Shown in pieces: positions 17,670 to 25,980 of a stretch of 64,000 nt of DNA. Each line of letters opens with the position of its first letter. Position 1 is the stretch's first letter. Origin of the DNA: Pseudoclavibacter sp. AY1H1 (lineage in GTDB: Bacteria > Actinomycetota > Actinomycetes > Actinomycetales > Microbacteriaceae); the NCBI RefSeq assembly GCF_002931055.1, contig NZ_PSXX01000017.1:1-64000 (forward strand). Direction: 5' to 3'. The position numbers and the translations under genes were made by a program. The notes beneath the pieces are model-generated. The model saw nothing but the letters and a program-made list of their open reading frames with translations, was not told the origin of the DNA and did no database searches.

Positions 17670-19181
17670 GTGGCGCGCATCCTCATGGCCATCGACTTCG
17701 AGATCGAGGCCCGCCTCCTTGAGGGCATCATCGCGGCCGGGCACGACATCGTCGACCGGGTCTCCGGAGGACTCGCCGCCGCAACAGCAATCGAGCGTCT
17801 CCGCCCCGAGATCGTCCTCCTGCAGGGCGCGCCGGAGACCCTGACGGCACGGAGCCTCGCCGCCTGCGTCCGGTTCGGGGCGCGCTTCATCGTCGTGGTG
17901 GCAAGCGACCTCGAGCGCCGCAACGCGGAGGCGCTCTCCGCGCGGGAGGTCGTGGAGGCGGCGGCGAGCTGGAGCGAGATCGAGATGCTGCTCGAGTCCG
18001 CGCCAGACGGCGTCGGCGATGTCTCGACGGGGCCGATCCCACAGCAGTCGCCCTCGTTCGCGAGGCCTCCTGCGGCTCTGCCTCGCCCGACGGACGCGCG
18101 GCATGCAGCCCGCGACACGGAGCGCGTTCCGGTGGCCGAGGGCAGCCGCTCAGCGGCCAGGCGTGCTGGGCGAGCCCGTGCACACGCGGCGACTCGGGCG
18201 ACGAGAGAGCCGGGCGCCGCAGAGGCACCACGTCCAGCACGAAGAGGAGAGCGGGGAGGAAGGGGCGCCCTGCTCGCAGTCTGGGGCTCGCACGGGGCGC
18301 CGGGGGCGTCGACGGTCGCGGCCGCGGTCGCCGCCAGCGCGGCCGCGGCAGGCCGGAGGGTGCTCCTCATCGATGCCGACAGCTACGGGGGATCGCTCGC
18401 CGCCATGCTCGGCATCACCGACGAGGCCCCTGGCTTCGCAGCCGCGTGCCGTCTCGCGGGTGCGGCGCGGCTGACGCTCGCCGAGCTCGAGCGGATCGCG
18501 GCCCCCTCTGCAATCGGTCGAGACGAGCTGCTGGTGCTCACGGGCATCGCCAACCCTGCCAGGTGGCCGGAGCTCAGTCGGGAGCGTGTCTTCACGGTGC
18601 TCGAGAGATGCCGGGAGATCGCCGATCTCGTCGTCGTGGACGTGGGGTTCAGCCTCGAGAGGGACGACGAGATCGCGAGCGATGCGTTCTCCCCTCGTCG
18701 ATCGGCGGCGACGCTCACCTCACTCGGCGCTGCGGACCGGATCCTGGCCGTCGCAGACGGGCAGGCGGTCGGCCTGCAGCGGTTCCTGCGAGCGAGGGTG
18801 AACCTCATCGAGATCACCGGCGAGACCCCTGTGGACGTGATCGTCAACCGAGTGCGGGGGGAGGCGGTCGGCCTTGGCGCAGCGGGACAGATCAAGCACG
18901 TGCTCTCGCGCTTCGCCGGTCTGCAGGCGAGCGCCCTCATCCCGCTCGACCAGTCGGCGTGCGACCGTGCGCTCCTCGCAGGCGAGCCCGTGACCTACGC
19001 GAGTCCCCGCTCCGGATTCGCACGCGCGATCTCCAGCTACGTCGCAGACTCATTGCTGGCGGAGGCGGAAGTCAACACCCCGGCTGTCGACGGCGTGCGC
19101 CTCGGCAAGCGGACAGCAGGAAGTGCCCCATTTCGTCGATTCTGGCGCGGTCGTGGCGAACTGCAAGGTCAGAACTCCTAA
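17670..19181 (+). CDS. CpaE/MinD-like ATPase with variant P-loop
   Basis: The 503-residue protein has an N-terminal receiver-like region, an Ala/Arg-rich linker (residues about 130-195) and a MinD/ParA-like domain. Its P-loop reads GSHGAPGAST near residue 206, without the lysines of KGGVGKTT, followed by VLLIDADSYGGSLAAMLG and LVVVDVGFSL. Actinobacterial CpaE-like proteins often show this variant. The partner is the SAF protein just upstream. The start is GTG at 17670, one base after the previous stop. A role in polar or septal localisation, or in secretion, is only inferred. Confidence 0.8.
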   Translation: MARILMAIDFEIEARLLEGIIAAGHDIVDRVSGGLAAATAIERLRPEIVLLQGAPETLTARSLAACVRFGARFIVVVASDLERRNAEALSAREVVEAAASWSEIEMLLESAPDGVGDVSTGPIPQQSPSFARPPAALPRPTDARHAARDTERVPVAEGSRSAARRAGRARAHAATRATREPGAAEAPRPARRGERGGRGALLAVWGSHGAPGASTVAAAVAASAAAAGRRVLLIDADSYGGSLAAMLGITDEAPGFAAACRLAGAARLTLAELERIAAPSAIGRDELLVLTGIANPARWPELSRERVFTVLERCREIADLVVVDVGFSLERDDEIASDAFSPRRSAATLTSLGAADRILAVADGQAVGLQRFLRARVNLIEITGETPVDVIVNRVRGEAVGLGAAGQIKHVLSRFAGLQASALIPLDQSACDRALLAGEPVTYASPRSGFARAISSYVADSLLAEAEVNTPAVDGVRLGKRTAGSAPFRRFWRGRGELQGQNS

Positions 19182-19190
19182 GCTGACCGA

Positions 19191-20693
19191 GTGTCCAGTC
19201 TCTCCTCGCAACTCCAGCGCCGCGGAACCCTCAGTGAAGCTGAGCAGTCGTGGATACTCCAGCTGAGCGCCGACTGGCAGCTCCTCACCGACCTCTCGTG
19301 CGCCGACGTGGTTCTCTGGGTCCACACCAAGGACGACGACTTCGTAGCGGTCGCGCAGGGCCGCCCATCGAGCGCCCCGACGCTGTTCTACCGAGACCTC
19401 ATCGGGCAGCCCGTTCGCGAGCAGTGGGCGGTCGCCGTCCGCCGTGCCTACGAAGAGGGCACAACCGTGCGATCGACAGAACCCGACTGGTTCGACGAGA
19501 TCCCGACACAGCTTCTCGTGACGCCCGTCTTCTGCCGTCTCCCCGGCGAGGGTGTGAGCCAGCACCCCATCGCCGTCATCACACGGCACACCAATCTCGG
19601 CAGCACGCGTTCCATCACTCGTCAGGAAGAGACCTTCCGTGACTGCGCGGACGAGATCTTCGCCATGATCGAGGAAGGCGCCTTCCCAGACCCGGAAGCC
19701 CCGCAGATCTCCCGCCGGGGCGCGCCACGCGCCTCCGACGGCCTCATCCGGCTCGACCGGGATGGGGTCGTCACGTTCGCGAGCGCAAACGCGCTGAGCG
19801 CGATGAACAAGCTCGGCTTCGGCGGCGAGCTCGAAGGCGAGGTGCTCTCGGAAGTCGCTTCCGCCCTGGTCCACGACAAGAGCCGCGTCACGGTCGATGA
19901 GGCGCTTCCGCTTGTCGTCACCGGTCGAGCACCCTGGATGACCGACGTCGAGGCACGAGACATCACTGTCACCCTGCGTGCACTCCCGCTGCGAGCGCAC
20001 GGAGAGCGCACGGGCGCGATCGTCCTCTGCCGTGACACGACCGACGTCAGGCACCAGCAGCAGGAGCTCATCACCAAGGACGCCACGATCCGCGAGATCC
20101 ATCACCGGGTCAAGAACAACCTCCAGACCGTCGCGGCCCTCTTGCGCATCCAGGCCCGTCGCTCCCGCAGCGACGAAGCCAGGGAGTCCCTCACCCAGGC
20201 GATGCGGCGTGTGTCCTCCATCGCGGTCGTGCACGACACGCTCTCCGGCGGCTTCTCGCAGACCGTCGACTTCGACGAGGTCTTCCTCCGCGTGATGAAG
20301 CTCATCACCGAAGTGTCCTCGACCTCCAACACGGTCGTCAGGCCCGTCGTCAGCGGGCGCTTCGGCACGCTGCCGAGCGAGTACGCGACCCCCCTCGCCC
20401 TGGCGCTCACCGAGCTCGTCACGAACTCCGTCGAGCACGGCCTCGCCGGCCAGGAAGGCGAGGTGACGGTCACCGCTGAGCAGACGCCGGGAGGCCTCTC
20501 CGTCACGGTCGCCGACACCGGCTCCGGATTCGTCGCCGGACGAATCGGGGCGGGTCTCGGAACGCAGATCGTGCGCACGCTCGTCGAGGGCGAACTCGGT
20601 GGCTCGATCGAATGGCATTCGGAGCCAGGTGAGGGCACGCAGGTGAAGCTGCGCATCCCGAGCCGCTGGAAACGCGAAACGGGCGGCGCGTGA
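19191..20693 (+). CDS. pdtaS: PdtaS-like sensor histidine kinase
   Basis: The 500-residue soluble kinase has an N-terminal GAF-like sensory region, a central PAS-like region (GLIRLDRDGVVTFASANA) and a HisKA_2/HATPase module with His304/His305 in EIHHRVKNNLQTVAALL and the N box LTELVTNSVEHG. It matches mycobacterial PdtaS, which phosphorylates the RNA-binding antiterminator PdtaR; no PdtaR gene is in this window. GTG at 19191 has TAAGCT (19179-19184) 6 bases before it, so the gene is probably leaderless, with its -10 box on the stop codon of the preceding gene. whiB follows convergently. Confidence 0.9.
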   Translation: MSSLSSQLQRRGTLSEAEQSWILQLSADWQLLTDLSCADVVLWVHTKDDDFVAVAQGRPSSAPTLFYRDLIGQPVREQWAVAVRRAYEEGTTVRSTEPDWFDEIPTQLLVTPVFCRLPGEGVSQHPIAVITRHTNLGSTRSITRQEETFRDCADEIFAMIEEGAFPDPEAPQISRRGAPRASDGLIRLDRDGVVTFASANALSAMNKLGFGGELEGEVLSEVASALVHDKSRVTVDEALPLVVTGRAPWMTDVEARDITVTLRALPLRAHGERTGAIVLCRDTTDVRHQQQELITKDATIREIHHRVKNNLQTVAALLRIQARRSRSDEARESLTQAMRRVSSIAVVHDTLSGGFSQTVDFDEVFLRVMKLITEVSSTSNTVVRPVVSGRFGTLPSEYATPLALALTELVTNSVEHGLAGQEGEVTVTAEQTPGGLSVTVADTGSGFVAGRIGAGLGTQIVRTLVEGELGGSIEWHSEPGEGTQVKLRIPSRWKRETGGA

Positions 20694-20703
20694 GCGCCGC
20701 CCG
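20680..20703 (+). terminator. Hairpin enclosing the pdtaS stop codon
   Basis: CGGGCGGCGC (20680-20689) pairs perfectly with GCGCCGCCCG (20694-20703); the loop GTGA holds the TGA stop. A second GC-rich hairpin (CCGCGGCC/GGCCGCGG) follows at about 20715-20731. Together they probably terminate pdtaS and, from the other side, whiB. Confidence 0.6.
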
Positions 20704-20741
20704 TCGGGCGATCCGCGGCCAGGCCGCGGAATGTTCGGTTG

Positions 20742-20990
20742 CTAGGAAGCTCGTCGAGCCCTCGCTGCGCGTCGCTTGAGTGCGCGCCGCTCGTCCTCCG
20801 AGAGGCCTCCCCAGACGCCGGAATCCTGACCGGTGTCGAGTGCGTACTGGAGGCATACCTCGGTGACCTTGCACGAAGCGCAGACGGCCTTCGCAGCATC
20901 GATCTGGTCTACAGCTGGGCCGGTGTTCCCGACGGGGAAGAAAAGCTCGGGATCTGCGTCCAAGCAGGCGGCAGTGTCGCGCCAATCCAT
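20742..20990 (-). CDS. whiB1: WhiB1-type iron-sulfur transcription regulator
   Basis: The 82-residue protein has the four WhiB cysteines (Cys9, Cys37, Cys40, Cys46) that hold a 4Fe-4S cluster, the turn GVWGGLSEDERR and a basic C-terminus. The N-terminus MDWRDTAACLDADPELFFPV is very close to mycobacterial WhiB1, an essential nitric-oxide-sensitive regulator that binds the principal sigma factor. Gene order next to pdtaS is the same as in mycobacteria. The start has AAGGAG 8 bases upstream. Confidence 0.93.
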   Translation of the reverse strand: MDWRDTAACLDADPELFFPVGNTGPAVDQIDAAKAVCASCKVTEVCLQYALDTGQDSGVWGGLSEDERRALKRRAARARRAS

Positions 20991-21169
20991 CAGTGGTGCT
21001 CCTTATCGAGTGCGCCTCGCGCACAAAAACGCTCCGCTGGGAGCGAAGTTCTGGAACCCGGGATGCGGTGACTGGCCTATAGACTTGGCCTCGATTTTGC
21101 ATTCCTCCGGGTATCTCTACCTAGAGAAAGATTTTGCCACAGCGTGATTTTCCAGGCAAGGGGTAATTC

Positions 21170-21586
21170 GTGAGCACCGGCACGACCAAGCGCCCGAAGA
21201 CCGTCCTGCTGCTCGCCGGAGTCCTCGGGCTCGAGGCCGCGATCCTCGCCGCCGCGACGGTGTTCCTCGTCATCGAGACGGTTGCGCAGGAGGCGGAGTT
21301 CCTCGCCTCATCCCTTGCGCTCGCTGGCCTGTCGCTGCTCGGGGCCGTTCTGCTGGCGCTCGTCGCCGTCTCGACGCTCCGCCTGCGCTCCTGGGTCCGT
21401 GGTGCCGCCATCACCTGGCAGATCATGCAGCTGGCAGTCGCCTGGGTGTTCCTCCAGGGCGATATCGCGGTCTGGGTCGGCTGGGCGCTGACCGCGGTCA
21501 GCCTCGTCGGCGTCGTCGCGGCCGTGCATCCGGCGACCGGCCGTGCACTGCACCGCGACGACGACGAGCTGGCCGAGTCCCGCTAG
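21170..21586 (+). CDS. Small four-helix membrane protein, unknown function
   Basis: The 138-residue protein is mostly hydrophobic, with four predicted membrane helices (about residues 12-34, 42-65, 70-90 and 95-115) and an acidic C-terminus HRDDDELAESR. No family with a known function is recognised. GTG at 21170 follows a GGCAAGGGG sequence. The stop overlaps the end of the convergent bcp gene by 4 bases. Confidence 0.75.
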   Translation: MSTGTTKRPKTVLLLAGVLGLEAAILAAATVFLVIETVAQEAEFLASSLALAGLSLLGAVLLALVAVSTLRLRSWVRGAAITWQIMQLAVAWVFLQGDIAVWVGWALTAVSLVGVVAAVHPATGRALHRDDDELAESR

Positions 21587-22062
21587 ACCTCGAGCAGCTT
21601 GAGGATGCGGGCGACGTGGCCCGCAGCTCGAACGTTGTAGAGCGCGTGCACGATGCGCCCCTCTTCGTCGATCACGAAGGTGGAGCGGATGGAGCCGACC
21701 GCGACGCGGCCGTACTTGTTGCGCTCGCCGTACGCGCCGTAGGCGGTCTGCACCGCGTGATCGGCGTCGCTCAGGAGCGTGAAGTCGAGGTGCTCCGCTT
21801 CGCGGAACTCGGCCAGCTTCTCCGGGTCGTCCGAGGAGATGCCGAGGATCGTGTAGCCGGCTGCGCGCAGGGGAGCGTCGCTCTCGCGGAAGTCGCAGGC
21901 CTCAGCCGTGCATCCGGGCGTGAAGGCCTCGGGGTACGTGTAGAGGATGACCCGCTTGCCGCGGAAGTCGGCGAGGGAGACGGCGCTGCCGTCCTGGTCG
22001 GTCAGGGTGAAGTCCGGGGCGCTGGTGCCCGGCTCGAGGCGGGCCGGAGTTGTTGTCGTCAT
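21583..22062 (-). CDS. bcp: Thioredoxin-dependent peroxiredoxin (BCP/PrxQ)
   Basis: This 159-residue peroxiredoxin has the BCP motif FTPGCTAEACDFRE, where the first Cys is peroxidatic and the second, five residues on, is resolving. It reduces hydroperoxides with thioredoxin. The usual P-x-x-STPGC is PEAFTPGC here. ATG at 22062 gives a normal-length protein; the longer frame to 22155 would run into the tRNA gene region. It is monocistronic and convergent with the small membrane-protein gene. Confidence 0.93.
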   Translation of the reverse strand: MTTTTPARLEPGTSAPDFTLTDQDGSAVSLADFRGKRVILYTYPEAFTPGCTAEACDFRESDAPLRAAGYTILGISSDDPEKLAEFREAEHLDFTLLSDADHAVQTAYGAYGERNKYGRVAVGSIRSTFVIDEEGRIVHALYNVRAAGHVARILKLLEV

Positions 22063-22090
22063 GCCCTCAATCGTGGCATGTTGCGGCCGA

Positions 22091-22121
22091 TTGGACTTCG
22101 AGTTCAAAACAGTGCTATGCT
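22091..22121 (+). promoter_or_regulatory. Promoter of tRNA-Lys
   Basis: TTGGAC (22091-22096) and TATGCT (22116-22121), 19 bases apart, precede the tRNA by 30 bases. Confidence 0.45.
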
Positions 22122-22151
22122 CTCTCGGTCGCCACGGAAACGGAACGACAT

Positions 22152-22224
22152 GCACCTCTAGCTCAATTGGCAGAGCAATTGACTCTTAATCAATGGGTTC
22201 TCGGTTCAAGTCCGAGGGGGTGTA
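22152..22224 (+). tRNA. tRNA-Lys (anticodon CTT)
   Basis: The cloverleaf is complete: acceptor GCACCTC/GGGGTGT (with G-U pairs), D arm GCTC/GAGC, anticodon stem ATTGA/TCAAT with loop CTCTTAA, T arm CTCGG/CCGAG with loop TTCAAGT. CCA is not encoded. Confidence 0.95.
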
Positions 22225-22231
22225 CGAGATA

Positions 22232-22266
22232 GGCCCGGTAGCTCTCGCCAGCTACCGGGCCTTCTT
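22232..22266 (+). terminator. tRNA-Lys terminator
   Basis: GGCCCGGTAGCT (22232-22243) pairs perfectly with 22250-22261, followed by TTCTT. It starts 7 bases after the tRNA. Confidence 0.85.
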
Positions 22267-22434
22267 GCATCTGTGCGCAGTCCCCGGCGTCGGTACGCAG
22301 GCTCTTGCATCTCCCCGCAGGGTGCCTCGCCGGCCCGCCCATCGCCGGTCTGCCGTTCTTGGAGGCTGGGTGCTGGCAGAATGGGCATGCACTGGCTTGG
22401 CGCGGAACGCGCCGACGACGAGGAGGCGGATTCC

Positions 22435-23742
22435 GTGACGAATGCACCCGGTGAACTGTGGGCGAACTGGCCGCGAACCGCACGGGCGAACCCCTCGAGC
22501 ATCGTTGCTCCACGGGTCGCTGAAGACGTGCAGCAGATCGTCGCGGACGCCTACGCGAGTGGCAGGCACGTTCGTCCGGTCGGCGCGAGCCACACCTCGA
22601 ACGCCCTGGCTGCAGCACCTGATGTCCTGCTCGACGCGCGCGGGCTGCGCGGCCTGAACTGGATCGACCTCGACAGCCGCGAGGCCGCGTTCGGCGCGGG
22701 CACCACGATCGCCGAGGCCGGGGCCCTCCTCGAGTCCTACGGCTGGCAGCTCGAGAACATCCCGAACAACCCGGCCGTGACGCTCGGCGGTGCCGTCGCC
22801 ACGGGGAGCCATGGCACGGGCGCGCGCTTCGCGAGCCTCTCGTCCCAGCTGGTCTCGGCCACGCTCGTGTCGGGCACGGGCGAGCTGGTCACGGTCAGCG
22901 CCCACCAGGATCTCGAGCTCTGGCCATCGGTCAAGCTCAGCCTCGGCGCGCTGGGCGTCTTCACGGAGCTCGTGTTCCGCATCGTGCCCGGCTACCGCAT
23001 CCGCACCTCCGCCGAGGAGATGCGCATGAGCGCGCTCGTCGACGAGTTCGAGGTCCTCGCCTCCGGGGCCGACCACTTCTCCGCGAGCTGGCGGCCGCAC
23101 ACCGACGAGGTGTTCGTGACGCAGGGGTTCCGCGAGTCCGGTGAGATCGCCGACGAGCCGACGCCGTCACGGCGTTCGGCGTCGTTCGGTGCGCTTGGCG
23201 AGGTGCTCGCGATCGGGCTCTCGAAGTCGCTGCCGCTGCTGACTCCCGCCGTGAACAGGCTCGCGAACCGCGTGCATCCGGTGGGCGAATCGACCCTCGG
23301 CCCCATGCGGGCGCTCGCGGAGCCCGCCCCGGTGCGGTTCGCGTCGCTCGAGTACTCGTTCCCCATCGCCGAGACGCCTGAGGTGCTTCGCGCCCTCGAC
23401 GAGACGATCGAGCGCGCTCACCTGAACCTGCCGTACGCCGTGCGCATCTCGACGACTGCCGCCGACGACGCGTGCCTGTCGAACGCGTACCGCAGGGCCG
23501 TCGGCAACATCGCCGTCCGGGTTCCGTCGACGCTCGACGCTCGGCCCATCTTCAGCGCCGCAGAAGACCTGTTCCTCCGCCTCGGGGGTCTGCCCCACTG
23601 GGGGAGCTTCCACACGGTGCGGGCCGAGGAGTTCAAGCACGTCATCACGCGCTTCGGCGACTTCCATACGGCACGGGAGCGACTCGACCCCGCAGGCGTG
23701 TTCGACAACGCGCACCTCACGCGGGTCCTCGGGGCGCACTAG
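22435..23742 (+). CDS. FAD-linked sugar-1,4-lactone oxidase (ALO family)
   Basis: The 435-residue oxidoreductase has an N-terminal FAD-binding domain with VRPVGASHTSN, whose His is the likely covalent flavin site, and NNPAVTLGGAVATGSHGTG, followed by an ALO-type C-terminal domain ending in LPHWGSFHTV and RLDPAGVFDNAHL. The family oxidises L-gulono-, D-arabinono- or related lactones or alditols; the substrate cannot be told. GTG at 22435 is chosen because AGGAGG lies 8 bases upstream; an upstream ATG would add about 16 unconserved residues. No operon partner. Confidence 0.88.
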   Translation: MTNAPGELWANWPRTARANPSSIVAPRVAEDVQQIVADAYASGRHVRPVGASHTSNALAAAPDVLLDARGLRGLNWIDLDSREAAFGAGTTIAEAGALLESYGWQLENIPNNPAVTLGGAVATGSHGTGARFASLSSQLVSATLVSGTGELVTVSAHQDLELWPSVKLSLGALGVFTELVFRIVPGYRIRTSAEEMRMSALVDEFEVLASGADHFSASWRPHTDEVFVTQGFRESGEIADEPTPSRRSASFGALGEVLAIGLSKSLPLLTPAVNRLANRVHPVGESTLGPMRALAEPAPVRFASLEYSFPIAETPEVLRALDETIERAHLNLPYAVRISTTAADDACLSNAYRRAVGNIAVRVPSTLDARPIFSAAEDLFLRLGGLPHWGSFHTVRAEEFKHVITRFGDFHTARERLDPAGVFDNAHLTRVLGAH

Positions 23743-23778
23743 CGGCCCTGCGGCCCTGCGGGGCGTGCTCAGGGCCGC

Positions 23779-25041
23779 TCAGAGCGGTTGGTCGGCTCGC
23801 GGGTCGTCCGGTTGGCGCCATGGCCTGTCGCGCCATCTGAACGCTCCGGCCCGATGCAGGATCCAGGCGGCGAGCAGGGCTCCGACGGCTCCGGATGCGC
23901 CGCCCACGAGCAGGGCGGCTCGCGGCCCGAACAGCTCGACGATCCACCCCACGACGGGCGCGCCGATCGGGGTTCCGCCGAGGAAGATCGCCATGTACAG
24001 CGAGAGCACCCGTCCGCGCATGGACGGCTCGACGCTGCCCTGCACGAGCGCGTTCGCGGTCGTGATGGCGCTCAGCGAGGTGAAGCCGATCGGGATGAGC
24101 GCCAGCGCGAACAGCCAGAAGGTCGGCGCGAGGGCCGCCGCGAGGCAGCTGAGCGCGAAGAACCCGCTCGAGGAGAGCAGTACGCGGAACCTGGCGCGTT
24201 CCCGCTTCGCGGCGAGCAGCGCACCGCCGAGCGAGCCGATGGCCAGGATCGAGGAGAGCAGCCCGAAGCTGTCGGCGCCGCCCTGGAACTCCATGGTCGT
24301 CATCGTCGCGGTGTAGATCGGGAAGTTGAGTCCGAAGGTGCCGAGGAGGAACACCAGCACGAGCACGGCGACGATATCGGGGCGGTTCGCGACGTAGCGG
24401 ATGCCCTCCCGGATCTGGCCACGACCTCGCTTCGACGGGGGAGACGGCAGCAGCTCCGAGGTGCGCATGGCCAGGAGCGCGGCGATCGTGGCGACGTACG
24501 TGAGCGCGTTGACGAGGATCACGGGGCCGGCGCCGATGAACACGGTGAGGACCCCGGCGACCGCCGGGCCGATCATCCTGGCACCGTTGAACGACGCTGA
24601 GTTGAGCGCCACGGCGTTCGACAGCAGCTTGAGCCCGACGACCTCCGAGACGAAGGCCTGGCGTGCTGGGGCGTCGAGGGACGCGGCACAGCCGAGCAGC
24701 AGGGCGAAGACGTACACGTGCCAGAGCTCGGCGACGCCCGCAGTGACGATGGCGCCGAGCGCGAGCGCGAGCACGGCCATGACCGACTGCGTCCAGATGA
24801 GGACCTTCCGCTTCGACACGCGGTCGGCGATCACCCCCGCGTAGGGGGCGAGCAGCAGCTGGGGGCCGAACTGCAGGGCCATGACGACGCCCAGCGCGGT
24901 GGCGTCGTTGTCGGTGAGCTCGGTCAGCACGATCCACGCCTGGGCGGTGCGCTGCATCCACGTTCCGACGTTGGATGTCAGCGACCCGGCGAACCAGATG
25001 CGGTAGTTCCGTTCACGGAGCGAGCGGAACATCGAACTCAC
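23779..25041 (-). CDS. MFS transporter, EntS-like (MFS_3) family
   Basis: The 420-residue protein has 12 likely membrane helices with the MFS_3 start MFRSLRERNYRIWFAGSLTS, the loop GVIADRVSKRKVL between helices 2 and 3, and LPSPPSKRGRGQIREGIRY in the central loop. The family exports siderophores, drugs or metabolites. The open frame runs on to 26643, but only the part after 25041 is homologous. GTG at 25041 has AGGGAGC upstream; an ATG at 25032 is the alternative. It diverges from the dsbA-like gene. Confidence 0.9.
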   Translation of the reverse strand: MSSMFRSLRERNYRIWFAGSLTSNVGTWMQRTAQAWIVLTELTDNDATALGVVMALQFGPQLLLAPYAGVIADRVSKRKVLIWTQSVMAVLALALGAIVTAGVAELWHVYVFALLLGCAASLDAPARQAFVSEVVGLKLLSNAVALNSASFNGARMIGPAVAGVLTVFIGAGPVILVNALTYVATIAALLAMRTSELLPSPPSKRGRGQIREGIRYVANRPDIVAVLVLVFLLGTFGLNFPIYTATMTTMEFQGGADSFGLLSSILAIGSLGGALLAAKRERARFRVLLSSSGFFALSCLAAALAPTFWLFALALIPIGFTSLSAITTANALVQGSVEPSMRGRVLSLYMAIFLGGTPIGAPVVGWIVELFGPRAALLVGGASGAVGALLAAWILHRAGAFRWRDRPWRQPDDPRADQPL

Positions 25042-25138
25042 GGCAGCGGCTCCCTGGGGGTGGTCTTGGTCGCGGGGGTGCACAATGTAATGGTTGTGGC
25101 CGCAAGTATTTATGTGAAGGTCACAAAATGATCTCACG

Positions 25139-25144
25139 TACAAT
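25139..25144 (+). promoter_or_regulatory. -10 box for the DsbA-like gene
   Basis: TACAAT lies 32 bases before the ATG at 25177 in a locally AT-rich 135-base divergent region. No convincing -35 box is seen. Confidence 0.4.
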
Positions 25145-25176
25145 GACGCCGGTCGTCGAACCCGAGGAGAGCCGCA

Positions 25177-25968
25177 ATGGCAGACAAGAACCGCGAACAC
25201 ATCCAGAAGCTTCGCGAGGAGGCCAACGCCATCCGCAAGCAGGAAGAAGCGCGCGCCAAGCGCACGCGCGTCCTGACGCAGGTCGGCATCATCGTCGGCG
25301 CCGTGGTCGTGCTTGGCGCGATCGTGCTGCTCGCCGTGTTCGGCTCGACCTGGTTCGGCAAGAAGATCGAGATCTCGGCTGAAGGAAACGTCGCCGTCGC
25401 GCGCCTCGACGGCTCGACCGTCGAGCAGCCCATCCAGGTCGTCGACAACTCGGCGATCGTCGTCGGCGCAGCGGATGCTCCGGTCAAGATCGACTACTAC
25501 TACGACTACTCGTGCCCCCACTGCGTGGACTACCACGAGCAGACCGGGGCCGTGTACAACGACCTCGTCGCAGCCGGTGAGATGCAGGTCACCTACCACG
25601 CGATCAACATCGTCGCGCCGTACGGTGCCGAGGCCGCAGCCGCCATCGCCTCGACTGTGGCGTACGAGCCCTCCGCCTTCTTCGCGGTGCACGACGGACT
25701 CTTCGGCATCCCCGCACAGACGCAGACCAGCTGGGGCCCCGCGGACTACTCCTCGGCGCTCAGCCAGCTGGGCGTCACGAACCCGGAAGCGCTCGCCGCT
25801 GCGACGAACGGCGAGTTCTCGGGCTGGGCTGCCTCGAACACGACCGCCTCGCGCGAGGCTGGCGTCTCCGGCACCCCGAGCATCTTCGTGGACGGCGAGC
25901 TGCAGCAGACTCCTCCGGACGTCGAGGCGCTCATGGCGCTTGCCGGCACCGCGAACACCGGCGAGTAG
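25177..25968 (+). CDS. DsbA-like membrane-anchored thiol oxidoreductase
   Basis: The 263-residue protein has a charged N-terminal coil (residues 1-32), one membrane anchor (about 33-57) and an extracytoplasmic DsbA-like thioredoxin fold with active site Cys113-Pro-His-Cys116 (YSCPHCVDYHEQ) and the cis-Pro loop GVSGTPSIFVDG. It introduces disulfide bonds into exported proteins. The gene 12 bases downstream encodes a VKOR protein that would reoxidise it, the usual actinobacterial arrangement. Confidence 0.92.
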   Translation: MADKNREHIQKLREEANAIRKQEEARAKRTRVLTQVGIIVGAVVVLGAIVLLAVFGSTWFGKKIEISAEGNVAVARLDGSTVEQPIQVVDNSAIVVGAADAPVKIDYYYDYSCPHCVDYHEQTGAVYNDLVAAGEMQVTYHAINIVAPYGAEAAAAIASTVAYEPSAFFAVHDGLFGIPAQTQTSWGPADYSSALSQLGVTNPEALAAATNGEFSGWAASNTTASREAGVSGTPSIFVDGELQQTPPDVEALMALAGTANTGE

Positions 25969-25980
25969 CGGGCACGCGAG

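Noticed and set aside
22152-22435. tRNA-Lys 3' end as an integration site
   Set aside because: No second copy of the tRNA 3' end and no integrase within the window.
22190-22618. 142-codon minus-strand frame over the tRNA and oxidase start
   Set aside because: Overlaps a tRNA and the N-terminus of the oxidase; no motif.
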